The notes: generated by a model not told the origin, from the letters alone. DNA of 64,000 bases from Gliomastix tumulicola (GCA_001599755.1 BCHX01000006.1:2095336-2159335); one strand, 5' to 3'; shown: positions 1 through 12,805, counted from the first letter of the stretch. Made by a program: numbers and translations.

Positions 1-905
1 CGGGTGACCACGTCTTCGAGGGCATCCCCGAGACGATCCAGCTCCTAAGATCCAAGGGTCAGTAAAACCCAAAGTCACTCAAAATGGCCCGAGTCCCTCC
101 TCTCTCTCTCTCCCTCTCCCTCTCTCACACATCCCCCCAAGGCAAGCGCACCGTCTTCGTCACAAACAACTCGACCAAATCCCGGCAGGAGTACATCAAG
201 AAGCTCCAGAAGCTCGGCATCCCCGCCGACGTCGACGACATCTTCGGCTCCTCCTACAGCGCCTCCATCTACATCTCGCGCATCCTGGAGCGGCCCGCGG
301 GCAAGCCCAAGGTCTTCGTGCTCGGCGAGGCGGGCATCGAGCAGGAGCTGCAGTCCGAGGGCGTGCCGTTCATCGGCGGCACGGACCCGGCGTACCGGAG
401 GGACATCACGCCCGAGGACTTTGAGGGCATCGCGAACGGGTCGTTGTTGGATCCTGAGGTGGGCGTCGTGCTGGCCGGTCTGGATCTGCATTTCAACTAT
501 CTCAAGGCGGCGCTGGGGATGCATTACCTGAAGAGGGGGGCCAAGTTCCTTGCGACGAATGGCGACTCGACGTTGCCCATGCATCACAACTTCTTCCTGG
601 GCGCGGGTTCGTCTATGGCGCCGCTAATCAGTGCGTCGGGGCAGAAGCCGCTGGAGCTGGGGAAGCCTAGCCAGGCGATGCTAGATGCCGTTGAGGGCAA
701 GTTCCAGCTGGACCGTGCTAGGACATGCATGATCGGTGACCGTCTCAACACTGATATCAAGTTTGGTGTTGATGGCAAGCTGGGTGGCACACTACACGTT
801 CTGACGGGCGTGGATAACAAGGAGGCGTGGCAGAAGGAGGATGCAATTGCTGTGCCCTCTTTCTATGCTGACAAGCTCAGTGACTTGCTCTATGTCGCAA
901 ACTAG
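1..905 (+). CDS. PHO13: HAD-family phosphatase (4-nitrophenylphosphatase / phosphoglycolate phosphatase type), 5'-truncated
   Basis: The last 272 residues of a HAD-superfamily phosphatase; the start and the first catalytic motif (DxDG) lie before the window. Exons are 1-57 (frame begins at base 3) and 142-905. The 84-nt intron 58-141 is mostly CT repeats and joins ...LRSKG to KRTVFVTNN. Visible HAD motifs are VTNNSTKSR (motif II), the Lys of LGKPSQ (motif III) and GDRLNTDI (motif IV, metal-binding acidic residues). The C2-type cap between motifs II and III fits the PHO13/PGP group, which hydrolyses 4-nitrophenyl phosphate in vitro and removes phosphoglycolate or related damaged metabolites in the cytosol. 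An apparent ATG at 84 lies inside the intron and is not the start. The gene is convergent with the DUF1295 gene, about 200 bp away. The family is sure; the physiological substrate is not. Confidence 0.9.
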
Positions 906-1108
906 ATTTAGATTTTCCCTCTGAATAGATGTCCAACTAGACTTCCAAGCCGCTGTCATTCAAGATACGGTAGCTTTTCCATGGGGATGACCATGTTGAT
1001 TATGTTGGGTCGTTCAAGCATCCTCTACGCAGCTCAGGCCCGGTCGGACGGTCCGTGGCGAAAAGAGGTGGGTTTTGGAGTGTCAACCACCGCTCGTAGA
1101 CCCCATGT

Positions 1109-2383
1109 CTACTTCTGCTTCCTGCTCTCATTCTCCTGGTACCGCTTCAGCAACTCACTAGTCCTGATGACCCTTGGCTCCTGCGCCACTGGCTGCTCAG
1201 GAGCGGGCTCCGGAGGTGGCGCTGTGTATCCCGAAACAGAAATTGGGAAGAACATGCCGACCTGCTTCTGGTACTCCTTATACTCAGGGTACTTGCCAGT
1301 AGTGATTCCCTCGGTCAGAAGCGTGGAGCCCTGAAACAGGAGAACGAGACATCCGGAGCCAATGCCCGTCCAGCTGTACAGGTTGTTGGTCGCATAACAG
1401 CTCCACTGGTATAGGACGAACCAGATCGTCTGCTCAGCGAAGAAATTGGGATGTCTGCTGTAGGCCCACAGGCCGGACGTGATGAACCCTCGGTCGAGGT
1501 CTTCCTGCTTGAAACCTCGGGGCACCTTTGCGTCCTTCTGATACTGATGCTTGGCAGTTTGATAGTCTGGATGCGTTAGTCTCGCTGTCTCTCTTGGGGA
1601 TGATTAGATTCATTCTCACTCACTCCACATCTGACCGTCACTGATCCATTCGCTGGCTACAAGACCAACTCCAACCAAGAAGTAGCTGATGTCTGCTGTC
1701 GTGATCTCAGGGTCATATTGCGTTGTTAGAAGAATGGCATAGGCCGGAGGACATGAAAAGATGAAAAGGAGCACGCTCTGTATGAATGAGATGAATGTGA
1801 CGTTGAAGATGAACCAGACGAATCTGGGTACATATCGCTGGAGGATTTCCCTTGGAAGAGCGTCAGGTTAGACTCAACTTAGGCAACAAGCTGGCAGATG
1901 CTTTTCTCACCAGCGATAGTCCTCAGACCCGACATTGTAGCCCCCTTTGCGCGCGTAGTTGAAAGTGAGACGGATCTGGAATCTGGTCAGCCGTGAAGCT
2001 TGCTAGGAGAGACGGATACCTACACTCCACAAGGTGGTGAACAGTGCAATGAGATCAATGCGACTGTGAGGCAGCCCAGCTGCGCGAGCCCAGACGGCGA
2101 TATGAACAACGTAGAGGTTGGGCAGAATGCTCCACAATCGGTCGACCTGGGAGTAGTTTCGATTGATCTCAGAGACGACGAGAAAGATGAAACCGAGGGC
2201 GATGGAAGCGCCGAAGCCTGATATAAGCGGGTTGGTATCGACGTAGAGCTCTAGGAGAGCGCTGGGGCTCCCTCTGGTCTCGAGCAGCCTCCGTGGTAGC
2301 TCATAGAGCTGTGGGATGAATGGTTCTACCGTGTGCGCATAGTCGCCGCAGTCTTCGATGGCCTTGAGGAAAGGAAGCGTCAT
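1109..2383 (-). CDS. DUF1295 (steroid 5-alpha-reductase-like) multi-pass membrane protein
   Basis: Four exons on the minus strand, 2383-2024, 1975-1911, 1850-1624 and 1566-1109, join in frame to 369 aa. Introns are 48, 60 and 57 nt. Each junction restores family sequence: LWS-IRLTFNYARKGGY, EDYRW-EILQRY and QMWN-YQTAKHQYQ. DUF1295 proteins resemble the C-terminal half of steroid 5-alpha-reductases and isoprenylcysteine methyltransferases. The signature here is GLWAYSRHPNFFAEQ in the last exon, followed by a hydrophobic stretch. Other hydrophobic segments are in exon 1 (GFGASIALGFIFLVV) and exon 3. The tail is Pro/Ala-rich and ends in a basic stretch. The substrate is unknown; a lipid or sterol reductase of the ER is inferred. 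It is divergent from TOP3. The first donor is GTAGGT, which is weak but the only one that keeps the frame. Confidence 0.85.
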
Positions 2384-3014
2384 GGTGACGGCCGTGGTGT
2401 CTCACGTGTGGTGAAAGCTCGCTTGGTTCAAGTTGTGGATGCTGGGATCTTGGGCGTTGAAAGAAATGAATGCAGACAGAATACCTGCACAGGAGGAACT
2501 GATCAGCTAGGCCTAGGAGCCACAAAATAAGTGAAGGGTAGGATCTGGGTGCTAAAGGAGGGACGGGAGGTCAGGGCAGCGTCATAGATGATCTGGTGGT
2601 GCAGATCTCGGGTTCAGCTGCTGGAGCTGCTGGAGCTTGCCTCTTCCGCGTTAGGCAGCTGCAGTGGAGCTCACCATCTGCGCTTTCCTCAAGCATCGTG
2701 GGGAATTGAGAACGAGACCACACCGCCTTCCCTCTCTAGACGCGCATCCCACCTTGACGCAACTTCAATTTCTTTCTGCCGGTGCAGGCTGCTTTTGCGC
2801 TGTTGTCACCAAGGAACTGAGAGATGTGATTCTGTCGCGGGCATCTCACGGCCTGGATTCCAGCTCCTCCTCCTTCAATCGTTCGACAGCGATCATGAGC
2901 TGGGCTCAGCACCTAGTGATCTCCTCTGGTCTACAGATTCGGTGATGCCTGAGGAACGTCTGTACCATCAATTCTGACCGAATTCTGCACGGTCGGACCC
3001 CTCTTCGACGAAAC
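2384..3014. promoter_or_regulatory. Divergent intergenic region of the DUF1295 gene and TOP3
   Basis: 631 bp between two divergently transcribed start codons, so it must hold both promoters. I see no TATA box or CCAAT box. There is a small palindrome, CTAGGCCTAG, near 2508-2517, and CT-rich sequence close to the TOP3 start. Short ORFs here are not convincing. Confidence 0.5.
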
Positions 3015-5291
3015 ATGAAGATTTTATGCGTTGCCGAGAAGCCCTCCATCTCCAAGGCCGTGGCAGGCCATCTGTCTGGAGGGGGCTTTCAGACGGTAAG
3101 CTACCCCCCTCTTCATCCCAGGCCTGTCCACTGACAAGACCCCCGACAGCACAACACGCGCAACCAATACATCAAGAACTACGCCTTTGACTTCGATTTC
3201 GGACAGTCATGGGGCCGTTGCGGTGTCACCATGACCTGTGTGACGGGGCATTTGACTCAGGTTGAGTTCACTCCAGAGTACAAGAACTGGAGCTCCCCTC
3301 CACCCGAGGCCCTTTTCAACGCCCCGATCATCACTTCTGTCCATAATGTAAGGTTTAAACGGGTGCATCTAGGCACCGCCCAGCACCGATGATGCTAACG
3401 CGGACCGACCCTAGGACAAGAAAGCCATAGCAAAAAATCTTGCCGATCAGGCACGGTACGCCCGCTACCTCGTCATTTGGACCGATTGTGATAGAGAAGG
3501 GGAGCACATCGGCTACGAAATTGTTGAAGCAGCACGCCAAGGAAACCCGAACATCCAGGTGAAACGTGCTCGCTTCAGCAATGTCGAGAAAGCGTAAGCA
3601 ACCGCTCTCTGGTCATATAAGTTCACTTTGAGCACCGGGACTAACTTGACAAGTCATGTCCTTGCGGCTGCGAGAAGGCTCGTGGATCTCGATGAAAAGC
3701 AAGTGAATGCCGTTGCTGCAAGAATTGAGCTTGACTTGCGTATCGGATATGCCTTTACGCGATTTATCACCAATAGTCTGAGGACACTACGCGGGCCTAT
3801 GGAAAACCTTGTCATCAGCTATGGTAAGCGCCGTGTCATATCTCTACTCACCGGTCCTAATTACTGTTAGGATCCTGCCAATTCCCGACCTTAGGCTTCG
3901 TCGTCGATCGCTACTTTCGTGTGAAGGACTTCGTGCCGGAGGCCTTCTGGAGCATCAAGTTGATGCACACCCACGACGGAAAGAAGGTGGACTTCTCATG
4001 GGCGAGGTCCAGGCTATTCGACCGTGCTTCGACAATCGTACTGTACGAGAGGTGCCTCGCAGCGAGGAAGGCTAAAGTGACCAAGGTGCAGGAGAGGCCC
4101 ACGAGAAAGTATAAGCCCTTACCTCTGACAACAGTCGAGCTCCAGAAGGCCGCAACGAGGCTGCTTCGGATGACTGGTCAGCACGCAATGTCCTTGGCTG
4201 AGGGCCTCTACAACAAGGGCTTCATCAGTTATCCTAGGACCGAGACAGACCGATTTGATAAGGGCATGAATCTTCGAGCCCTTGTCGAGAAGCAGGTACA
4301 AGACCAAAGATGGGGCCAATTTGCTCAAGGCTTAAAGGATGGTGGCTTTCAGCAGCCAAGAGAGGGAAGACATGACGACAAGGCTCACCCTCCTATTCAT
4401 CCCATCACCTACGCAGCCCCGACAGTCCTGAGTCATGACGAGGGCCGGCTTTACGAGTACGTCACTCGTCGCTTTCTTGCCTGTTGCTCCGAAGACGCAA
4501 AAGGCGTCGCCACAGACATCGATATTCAGTATGGCGATGAGGTTTTTAGCGCCCATGGTGTGATCGTCCTGGAGAGAAACTACCTTGACGTCTTCGTCTA
4601 CGACAAGTGGGATGATACCGCAGAGCTCCCAAAATTCAGAGTGGGCGACACATTCGAGCCAACAGAAGCCGTCATGACGGAAGGGAAGACTTCACCGCCA
4701 AGCTACCTTACAGAAGCAGACCTGATCGCTTTGATGGATGCGAATGGAATCGGAACGGATGCTACGATGGCAGAGCATATACAGAAAATCCAAGATCGAG
4801 AATACGTGGCAACCATTGACCGTGGCAGGCAAGCTTCGGAGGACAATGGTGAACCTGAGGAACCACCGACTACAAATGGGCGAGGTCGGGGTGGAAGAGG
4901 CCGTGGTGCTCGAGGAAGGGGGGGCTCAACTGCATCTCGGGGCCAGAGAGGAGGAGTCAAGGTATTCGTGCCTACACAGCTTGGCGTGGCTCTGATCCTT
5001 GGTTTCGACCGGATGAATTTTGAGACCAGTCTCGGCAAGCCTTTCTTGCGCAAAGAGATGGAAACCAAGATGAAGGCTATCTGTGATGGCCAGACGACAA
5101 AGGATATCGTCCTCAGGGAGAGTATTGCGCAGTACCGGCACGTTTTCATGCAGTCTCAGGAGAAGCTGCAAGTGCTCAAGAGTGTGAGTCTTATCGACAG
5201 ATGTCGGATACAGGCTTCGGTCGGATAAGGAGACTAACTTTTGATTCGTTAGGCCTGTCGCGAATTTGTCTTCGGCGAAAATGGACGTTGA
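3015..5291 (+). CDS. TOP3: DNA topoisomerase III (type IA) with an internal RGG box
   Basis: Six exons (3015-3095, 3150-3347, 3415-3593, 3654-3823, 3871-5183, 5253-5291) give 659 aa. The enzyme cuts and passes single DNA strands and works with a RecQ helicase and Rmi1 to dissolve recombination intermediates. The N-terminal Toprim domain shows MKILCVAEKPS (Glu8) and the acidic triad in TDCDREGE (Asp117, Asp119, Glu121). The nucleophile is Tyr330 in FISYPRTETDRF. There is no C-terminal zinc-finger tail, as in yeast Top3. The odd part is a Gly/Arg-rich insert at about residues 546-571, between DREYVATIDRG and VFVPTQLG, inside what is normally a continuous catalytic core. It is in frame in an uninterrupted exon, so it is not a splicing error. 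The last exon codes only 12 residues and is supported by a GTGAGT donor and a TTAG acceptor. Confidence 0.95.
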
Positions 5292-8200
5292 GCGATTAGA
5301 GCATTTACTTAACTCCCTCTTAGTTGTTGAGCGATGTGCCGAGTTACGAGCTCTGAGTTTGGTCTAGATTGCCCACGGGCGTTCGTATGAAGGAAGGCCT
5401 CTCCAGGCGCGTATCTGAACTAGGCCTAGAGGCTGTTGGCTTGCAGCATCTCACTTGTGGCGGAACCATCATCGCGTCCCTGCATCTGCGCTTTGGCTGG
5501 AACTATCGATGCCAGGGACGACAGCCTACAGAGCTACGAAGACGGGGAGCTCTCGGCTTGTATCAGGATCCGGACACCCGAGGCAACATTCTGGTCAACG
5601 GACAACGAGGGGAAGCGAAAATGAGGGGGAAAGCTGAGCAGCCAAGCGAGGACGCCATGTTAGGTGGGTGTGGAGGGGGGGGCTGGATGCCTGGGCAGTG
5701 ACCTAGTAACTCCATGTTGCACTCATGATAAGTCCAATCAAGTGGCGGATGTGCCGCAACGTGGTTATCGCACGGAATCGCTTCGTTTCACAGGCTGCCG
5801 GGTACGATCAAGTGTCGCGGGGAAGTGCGCGAATTTGCCAGTTTCCGGTGCTTTCGGCATATAGCTTGCGCGGACTTCTCTTCTGGCACCTTCCACCACA
5901 GGACTCGAAAGCCACAAAGTTAGATGGCATCGCGATTAATTGAGGGCAAGATAGTCAACACCCGCCTGGACGGATTTATCGCAGAGGATTGTGCCCCCCA
6001 CCAGGCGCACACTCGGCCTGGGTCGGAGAAATTGAACCCCCTCCTATCTACGGAGGCGCCTTATTATACGATGATTGGGTTACCCAAGCCAATCTTGCGT
6101 GTGTGACGGTCAGAATTGTGGTTGAGCGAGATGCCTCCACCAAAAGTATACCTAATAAGGTCTTGAGCTGGGAAAGTTACACAATGATGCGATGCTGGAG
6201 ATGAGCGAGAAATGGATGTTTGTAAGTGCGCATACAGCCTGATGCCCGCAGCGGCCCCGAGGATGGATGCTGTACGGACCACGGAAGTGGAAGTACCTAC
6301 CTCAGCACCGGATCACGGAACAGAACGGGATCTTAATGATGATATCAAGACACCCCCTCGCGCCTGTGCCTCCATACCTAGTGGATGACCTGCCTCAATG
6401 ATGCACCCGTATTCTGGACTTGAGGAACAACCAGCCTAGCGGCGAATTTCGGGCACGGCTGATGCTACTAACCCCTCTAACCTCCACGAATCATCGCAGT
6501 TTGGGGGCGATCGAATGCAGTAGTGGTGATGCGAGGCCGAAGTACAGCAATTGCGAACCACCCACGCACCCTTCAGGCAGTTCGAGGCGTGGCTGCACTG
6601 GCTGCATATGCGGAACGCGGGATTCGCTTGCTCTACGATGAGCGATTTCGTAAACGAAAGGTGGCTGCCCAGATCTGCTGGATCGCCCGAAGGACCAATT
6701 TCAGTCCCCTCAAGCGCAAAGGGACAAAAGGGACAAAGGTTCGGATAGAGAACATCACTGAAGCGCGTCCACTGGGGCCGAGCTAGCCCTTCTGTCCCCC
6801 GCAGAAAAGATGAGCGATTGAGAGGCGTCTGTGGAGGTCATTCTTCGCGACGGGGGACCACCACGCTACGAAGGCTGCTAATGCAGGACGAGGAAGAGAT
6901 CGGGGAGGGCCACAGGCAAGGACGGGGGGGCGTGCCAGAGCACGTTGTGTGTTTCGCTGGCCGAGAGGGCTTTGTTTCGCCATGTGATTGATTTTTGGCC
7001 CTGATTTTCAGAGTTGATTTTCGTGGGCGGCACGGCGATGGCTGATGTCACTGATGACTACGAGACTGGTAAGAGAACGATGGCTTTTGGCTGCCCTGCC
7101 CTAAGCGCAGGAGCGGGCATCGCAACCGGCCAATACTTTGGCCCTCGTGGCGTCGCAAACGGACACACGTGAGACGAGGCGGAAGTCCATTCGAGGGTTA
7201 CGAGTGTTTGCGTAATGCGGATGGATGAATGAATGATCGTTAGGGTTTTCCGGTCCCGAGCTGAAGATTTTTTTTTCTCCTCGTAACATTGTTATTTTTA
7301 TTGTTGTTGGCACATGCCATCCCGGACGTGTAATCAAGCACGGTTTCGATAGCCCTGGAGGTGTCATTTTAGAAGGCCAGGGCTGTTGACTCATGGGCTT
7401 CAGGCTGCTACAGGCATCTGACACTGGACCTGTGGCCAGAGCACTTATCGCCCAGGGCTGTGGCTTATCGCCCTCCACTGGGCACAATCAAAGGCAATTT
7501 GCGCCAGCACAAAAAGTTGTGGGACAGGTTATTAATGGCAAGACGGACGGATGTGTGCGTCGCGTTGTCCGCGCAAACACCCGCCAGGGCACAAAGCTGC
7601 AGCATAGCCCACAGTGAGAGTCATCGTCATCGTCATGACGGGTGCCGAGTACGGAGCCGGCTTCGTATCCTGCTTGGGTCGCATCTGTAGGTTCCATGCT
7701 TTGCCGGTGATGCGTGTGCGTGTGTGTGTCGCAGCTGCAGCAGCAGCAGCAGGCCTTATCAGCAAACCTGACAGGTACCCGATACCTCGCGCACAGTCAG
7801 ACCAGCGACCAACCATCGGTCGCGTCTGCGTCATGCTGATAGACGCACGCCATGCTTAGGCCGGGCTGGGTACATCACATGGACTTCAGCTTGCTTGCGA
7901 GGCGCACATGGGCCAATATCAAGGCCCTTAGCGTGCCTGTGCCCTAACGCCACACCCCGAGGAGTGACAGAGAATCCCCTGGGCGATGGATGGAATGGCC
8001 ACTTTTGCCTTCGCCAAGTACCGCTACCTTCCCGACTGCCTGGGGGCCACCGCCCAGACCCAAGGCCCAATGTACCTTCTCTACAGTCGATACATCCCGC
8101 ACAGAAGCCAGCCCATGCCGTGCGTGATTGCTGCTCACACCCCCTTCCTTCCCATCGCAGTGCCTCCATGTGTGTGTGTGTCTGGATGGATGGTTGATGA

Positions 8201-8635
8201 CTGTTATTAGTCGGCCGGCCTTCGCTGCCCTCCCTTCCCCTTCCCCTTCTCCTCCAAGCAACAACAACACAACAAAGCAAACCGGACCTTTCGATTCGTA
8301 TTGAGAATCACTTGTCACAGTCACGATCATCGCGTCAGCCCTGCCATACTGCCCGTCAGACCTTTGCCTTGCTAGCTCCCCTATCAGCTCGGCAAATCGC
8401 ACCCGTCGCTTGCTTTGAACCGTTCAGTGAGTCGCCGCATCCCCCTTCCGTCCGAACCAGGCTGTGACCCAGCCCTTCCCTTCTCCCGTCGCCTTCCAAC
8501 ACGCGTCGTTGCGACCTGCTTGGGACGATTTTGACGTCTTATCATCTTGTTGGCTCGTCTGGTGTTTGTTTGCAGTGAATACTGACCAGCGACGCACCTT
8601 GCAGATCGCTTCGAAGCAACCCGCAACCCGCAACC
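5292..8635. other. Gene-free stretch between TOP3 and the STB3-type gene
   Basis: 3.3 kb with only short, non-conserved ORFs. The first few hundred bases are probably the TOP3 3' UTR. From about 8100 the sequence turns CT-rich (for example 8221-8260) and probably forms the promoter and leader of the gene at 8636. Simple repeats include TG runs near 7710-7730 and 8167-8182 and a CAG run near 7735-7750. I found no tRNA-like fold or transposon motif. Confidence 0.5.
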
Positions 8636-9685
8636 ATGGCTACTCTGGCATCAGCTGCTCGCGATATCCCCCAGGCCTTCTCGACCCGAGACAACTTAAC
8701 TGTTGTAGCGGGACGGACGGATCCTGCGACTGTGGCACGACCTTTGGATCTCCCTACTCCCCCCAACTCCATCTCGCCCGCCCTGCCGGCCCACGGCCTC
8801 AAGGCGCAACTCCAGAAGGCCAAGCTCGAGCCCATAGACTCCGACCTTGACCTGCACGACGCCGCGAGCGCCGCGAGCGGCCACAGGCGATCCGTGTCGC
8901 CCGCCCTCGAGGCGTCTGGCGCGATAACCTGCGCGCTCCTCGCCAAGTACCACCTCCCCGACATCCTGCTCGACCACGGGCCCCTGGCCATCCGTCACAT
9001 TATCGGATACCTCACGACCTCGGTCCCTGGCTTCTCGGGCATCCCTCCTTCCAAGGCACGTCGGCTGGTCGTGGGCGCGCTCGAGGGACGAGGCGGTGAG
9101 GGCGCTGGACAGGCGGGAGACGTGGAGTTCGAGAAGGTGGGCTGGGGGCGGTGGGACGCGCGACGAACAGGCGCTGCCTCCCGTGAGCGACACCCTACAC
9201 CGCCCAACGGCCCTGGCATCCCCTTCTCCAGGGCGGGACGAGGACAGGACCGACCCAAGGTCGGTGGATATGGCGCGAGCGACCACGACTCGTTCCGGGG
9301 CTCCGTTGACGTCCACGGAATGGAGGACGAGGCCGACAACATGTCCCTCGACGGGTCTGGCTCTGCCTCGTGCTCGGAGGCGCCAGATGACGATATCACG
9401 ATGAACGACGACCCTGAAGACATGACCGACGACGAGGACTGGGCGGCAATGGGAGCTGCGGCTTTGCGGGCGGAATCGTACCCCAACATGGCTGCTGCCC
9501 TGTCCGACCGCAACGTTGGCAACATTCACTCTTTCCACGGACTGCGATCCTTCTCTGCCGGCACGGGCATGGCGCGATCGCCTCAACCCACCAACACCCT
9601 CAACAGCATCTCGGCGACTGCATGCGCTTCCGACGCGCAGGAACGAGAGGCTATCGAGGCCCTGCTTCGGCTCGGCTCCGTGTAA
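8636..9685 (+). CDS. STB3: Stb3-family (Sin3-binding) transcription regulator
   Basis: Intronless, 349 aa. Residues about 93-178 carry the Stb3 domain: KYHLPDILLDHGPLAIRHI, then VPGFSGIPPSKARRLVVGAL, then VEFEKVGWGRWDARR. In yeast Stb3 binds the Sin3 deacetylase and the RRPE element (ribosomal RNA processing element) of ribosome-biogenesis promoters, linking growth signals to their repression. That role is transferred by family only. N-terminal to the domain are Ser/Pro-rich segments (LPTPPNSISPALP, RRSVSPALE) that could be phosphorylated. After it comes a strongly acidic stretch at about 235-280, and the end EREAIEALLRLGSV. The start ATG at 8636 follows a CAACC context and a long CT-rich leader. 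A 338-codon ORF on the opposite strand is a GC shadow. Confidence 0.85.
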   Translation: MATLASAARDIPQAFSTRDNLTVVAGRTDPATVARPLDLPTPPNSISPALPAHGLKAQLQKAKLEPIDSDLDLHDAASAASGHRRSVSPALEASGAITCALLAKYHLPDILLDHGPLAIRHIIGYLTTSVPGFSGIPPSKARRLVVGALEGRGGEGAGQAGDVEFEKVGWGRWDARRTGAASRERHPTPPNGPGIPFSRAGRGQDRPKVGGYGASDHDSFRGSVDVHGMEDEADNMSLDGSGSASCSEAPDDDITMNDDPEDMTDDEDWAAMGAAALRAESYPNMAAALSDRNVGNIHSFHGLRSFSAGTGMARSPQPTNTLNSISATACASDAQEREAIEALLRLGSV

Positions 9686-12600
9686 TACTACTTTGATTTT
9701 GATTTTCGGCATGGCGTGGCGTTTGGAGGAGTCTTGCTACTTGCGGGCTGGAACGGGCTGGCTGGACCAAAACACATAACATATCACATCACATCAGATG
9801 CATCCAGCACCGGAGGGCGGCGTTTTGTCAGTTTGGAACCAGAATGTCTGGCCACCATTTTCTCTTCTCAATTTTCTTTTGCGACTCGACAGCTGGTTAT
9901 AGGATATGACCACACTCACTGTCACCCCGCCTTTGGTCCTGTCGTTTTTGACAAGTATGGTCCTTTGGCAGCGGGCTTCGAGCCTCACCCCATCTTCCAC
10001 GTTGCTGGGCTTGGTGCTCACCACCCTGGCAATTAGACGTGGCCACAAAGGCCGAACGGTTCTTGACAGAACCAGGCCGCCTTCAGTCATCTCCCCTCCC
10101 TGCTCGGCTTATACTGGGCTCTGGACGGGCTTTAGTCGACTTTTACGCATCTTCTTGTCTCTCTGGAGACAACGCCGCCTGGACAGTATACTCAGTCATC
10201 CACGGCTTGATGCGCGTCTGATCATCCAGCGAGGATGTATCATGGCGCGCTCAGAATGACCAATCTGCATCGTCGTGGTCAACACCACCTTTGCACTTTG
10301 GCTGCTTTACGCTTGCTTTCTCGCACATATCTTTCACCTTTATTCAGTTTATTCGCATGACCAGCATCAACAAGGACAACCAACAAATATCGCGCTATTT
10401 CAACATCCGCACCCGAGGGAAGGGTTTGTCACATTTGCGACACTCTCGGTGCTTCGTGGCGGGATCTTCTATAATTATTACCCTTTGGGTTGGAGCCTCT
10501 TGGTCCTCACCTTTGAGACGAGGCCAAATCTTATTTATATATGGCAAGCTGGCCCAGTATTGAGACGACTGGGGGGACTTCTTGCACAGTGCCAACGATG
10601 GACGGTACTCGGGGGACGGAAAGGGATGAAAATACATACCACAACTGCGCCACGGATGGCCCAGGTCAAGAGTCGGAGGAATGGATAAGTGGGAGACAAA
10701 AAAACAAATAGTATAGTAGCTGGTTGCCTGAGATGCATTGTTTTCCTGCTGGTTGGCGAATCGTTTTCAGGTTCAGGTTCAGCAGAGGGGGTTTATGTAT
10801 GTATTGGTGTCAGCTCAAAATGCAACATCTGTCTCTTGCCACACGTTATGAAGTGCCTTGCTTGCATGTACTACCATGTGCCCTTTGTCTTGGCTGTCAG
10901 TGCCGATCGTCTGGACGTGGTCTGAGGTGACGTGACGTGATATGATGAGTGAGACTGGGAATGCGAGGTGAAGTGGCTGGATCGACATGCAGAGCGATCC
11001 ATCGCTGGGGAGCCCCTAAAGCTTATCCTCGACAAGGTGCGCCTTAGTTCAGACGACGTCGTTTCGAAGCTGGTGCCGACATATACCGAGGCGAGGCGCA
11101 GCAATCAGCAGTCAGTAGTCAGTCGTAGAAGCGGGGGGGGAGACCGGGGGAAGAAAGAGCAGTGTCTCGCTAAATCATCCAATATTTCCCCCAAACGAAC
11201 GACGACTCGTTAACTGTGAAAAGAGTGCGGAAGCATACTACCGTGCGCCGTTGGTCACATGCGGATGGGATGGGGATGGGGTGACGAGGGCTTTGTCTGG
11301 ACCGGAACAGGTTGGCTGTGTGGGCTGTGGCTGCTGATGAAGAGGGGGGAGGAGGGGAGGGGAGGGATGCGGTATATTCGTTGAATGCGGTCCGGAAGGG
11401 GGGGGGAGGGTTTTCGAGGTGTTGTTCACTGCCCTATTTTATATTGCGCCTGGAGCGTCTTCGCTTTTTGCCCCCAGGGCCTGCCGAGCCATATGTTGCT
11501 CAAGTTTTCGTCATGGACGTTGGGACGACGACGACGACCGTCTCCCGGCCTACTTATGTATGTGTAAAATACTATGCAAGTAATAATGCAGCCGAGTGCT
11601 TGATTACAACACTTTTTTGACAGGCCCTGGGCGCCCAGCTTGTCTGGGTCTGGGCACACGCGGCAAGGTGCAAGAACAAGCACAAGCTTGGCGAGGCGGA
11701 AAGCTTGATTATCGTCTTGGCTCTGGGGCTGGTCCGGCTGGGGAAAGGAAAAGGGAAGGTCGGAGCAGGAAATGGCGTCTTTTGTGCTGCGAGGCCAGAC
11801 GGAAAGGGGGAAGAGAGGGCGGCGATCAGATACCGAGAGGCGGTTCTGCTGATACCCTTTACAATCTTAAATTTTTCTTGGACTGGTTGGTGATATCATG
11901 TGTGTGCCTCCCCCCCCCCCCCTCCCTTCTCTTCGGTGATGTTGCCCAGAAGCGAGGTGTGGCAAGGAGGTTGGTTGCATACTACTATACAGAACCACTA
12001 CGCGCTTGTCCTGAATAGAACAGGAGGGGTGGCTCGTTTATCTGCTCTTATTCTTGCAGGACAGGGCATCGTATCTCCCAGGGAATGATGTGTCTATTCC
12101 TGGCGTACGTTGTAGGCAGGTCATACGCGAGGGGGGAGGGTCCAGACCGCGGCCTCTTTTTTTTGTTGTTTTCAATTTGGGGCGACATTTAGCCTGGATG
12201 CATGCCGCTCTTTTTTCAGGATTTCCTTTCCCGACGCCCCGGGGGGCATGTTAGGTCTGTCGCTGGACGGCCTCCGTTTATTAAAAAAAGGGACCTGCTG
12301 CGGACAAAGTCCGACGGAAGAGAGACGAAGGAGAGAGAAGGGCAATGGTTATTAGAAAGAAAGAAAATGGGCGAGGGAAACCAGGGTGGTGTCAGTCGGC
12401 CGCCGCGCATTGGTAGTGAGTGGTGTGCTTTTTCGTATCGTGTCCCCTTCCCTTCCCTCCTCCTCCTAACACAGTAATAATCTTGAGGTATTCCATCGCC
12501 GGGCGGCAAAAGGAATTACCACGACGCGACTCACACCACTCATTCGTCTTGCATCACAAGCTCAGGTGACGGGGACGGTTTGGTGGGGAAGGCCTCAGGT

Positions 12601-12805
12601 GGTGGCCACTTTCGTCAGGCGCGAGAAGGGCAGCTGGGAGAGAGGGCAGAGCAGAGAGACAGAGAATAGGCCACGGAGGCGCCCAGAGAAGGCCAATCGC
12701 AGCCTCGCAAGGGGGGCAGCCAGTGCTCCAGAAGGGCTCAGAAGGGCTCCAAAGGGGACGCGGACGCCGCAAAGCGAGGGGCACTGCCCAGGACTGCCCA
12801 AGACT
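9686..12805. other. Intergenic: STB3 3' region and distal pacC upstream region
   Basis: 3.1 kb without a gene I can support. Short ORFs at 9906-10259, 10275-10688 and 11596-12018 are low-complexity or CT-driven and have no recognisable domain. Long G or C runs occur near 11134, 11400 and 11916-11928. Near 12725-12755 there are three imperfect 10-11 bp units (GCTCC-AGAAGG, GCTC-AGAAGG, GCTCC-AAAGG). The PacC-site array starts immediately after this segment. Confidence 0.5.

Noticed and set aside
84..141. Apparent start codon of the first gene at 84
   Set aside because: It lies in a CT-rich intron; the frame upstream (3-57) continues the HAD domain.
8696..9712. 338-codon ORF on the minus strand over the STB3-type gene
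   Set aside because: Arg/Val/Gly-rich antisense shadow of a high-GC coding exon with a recognised domain on the other strand.
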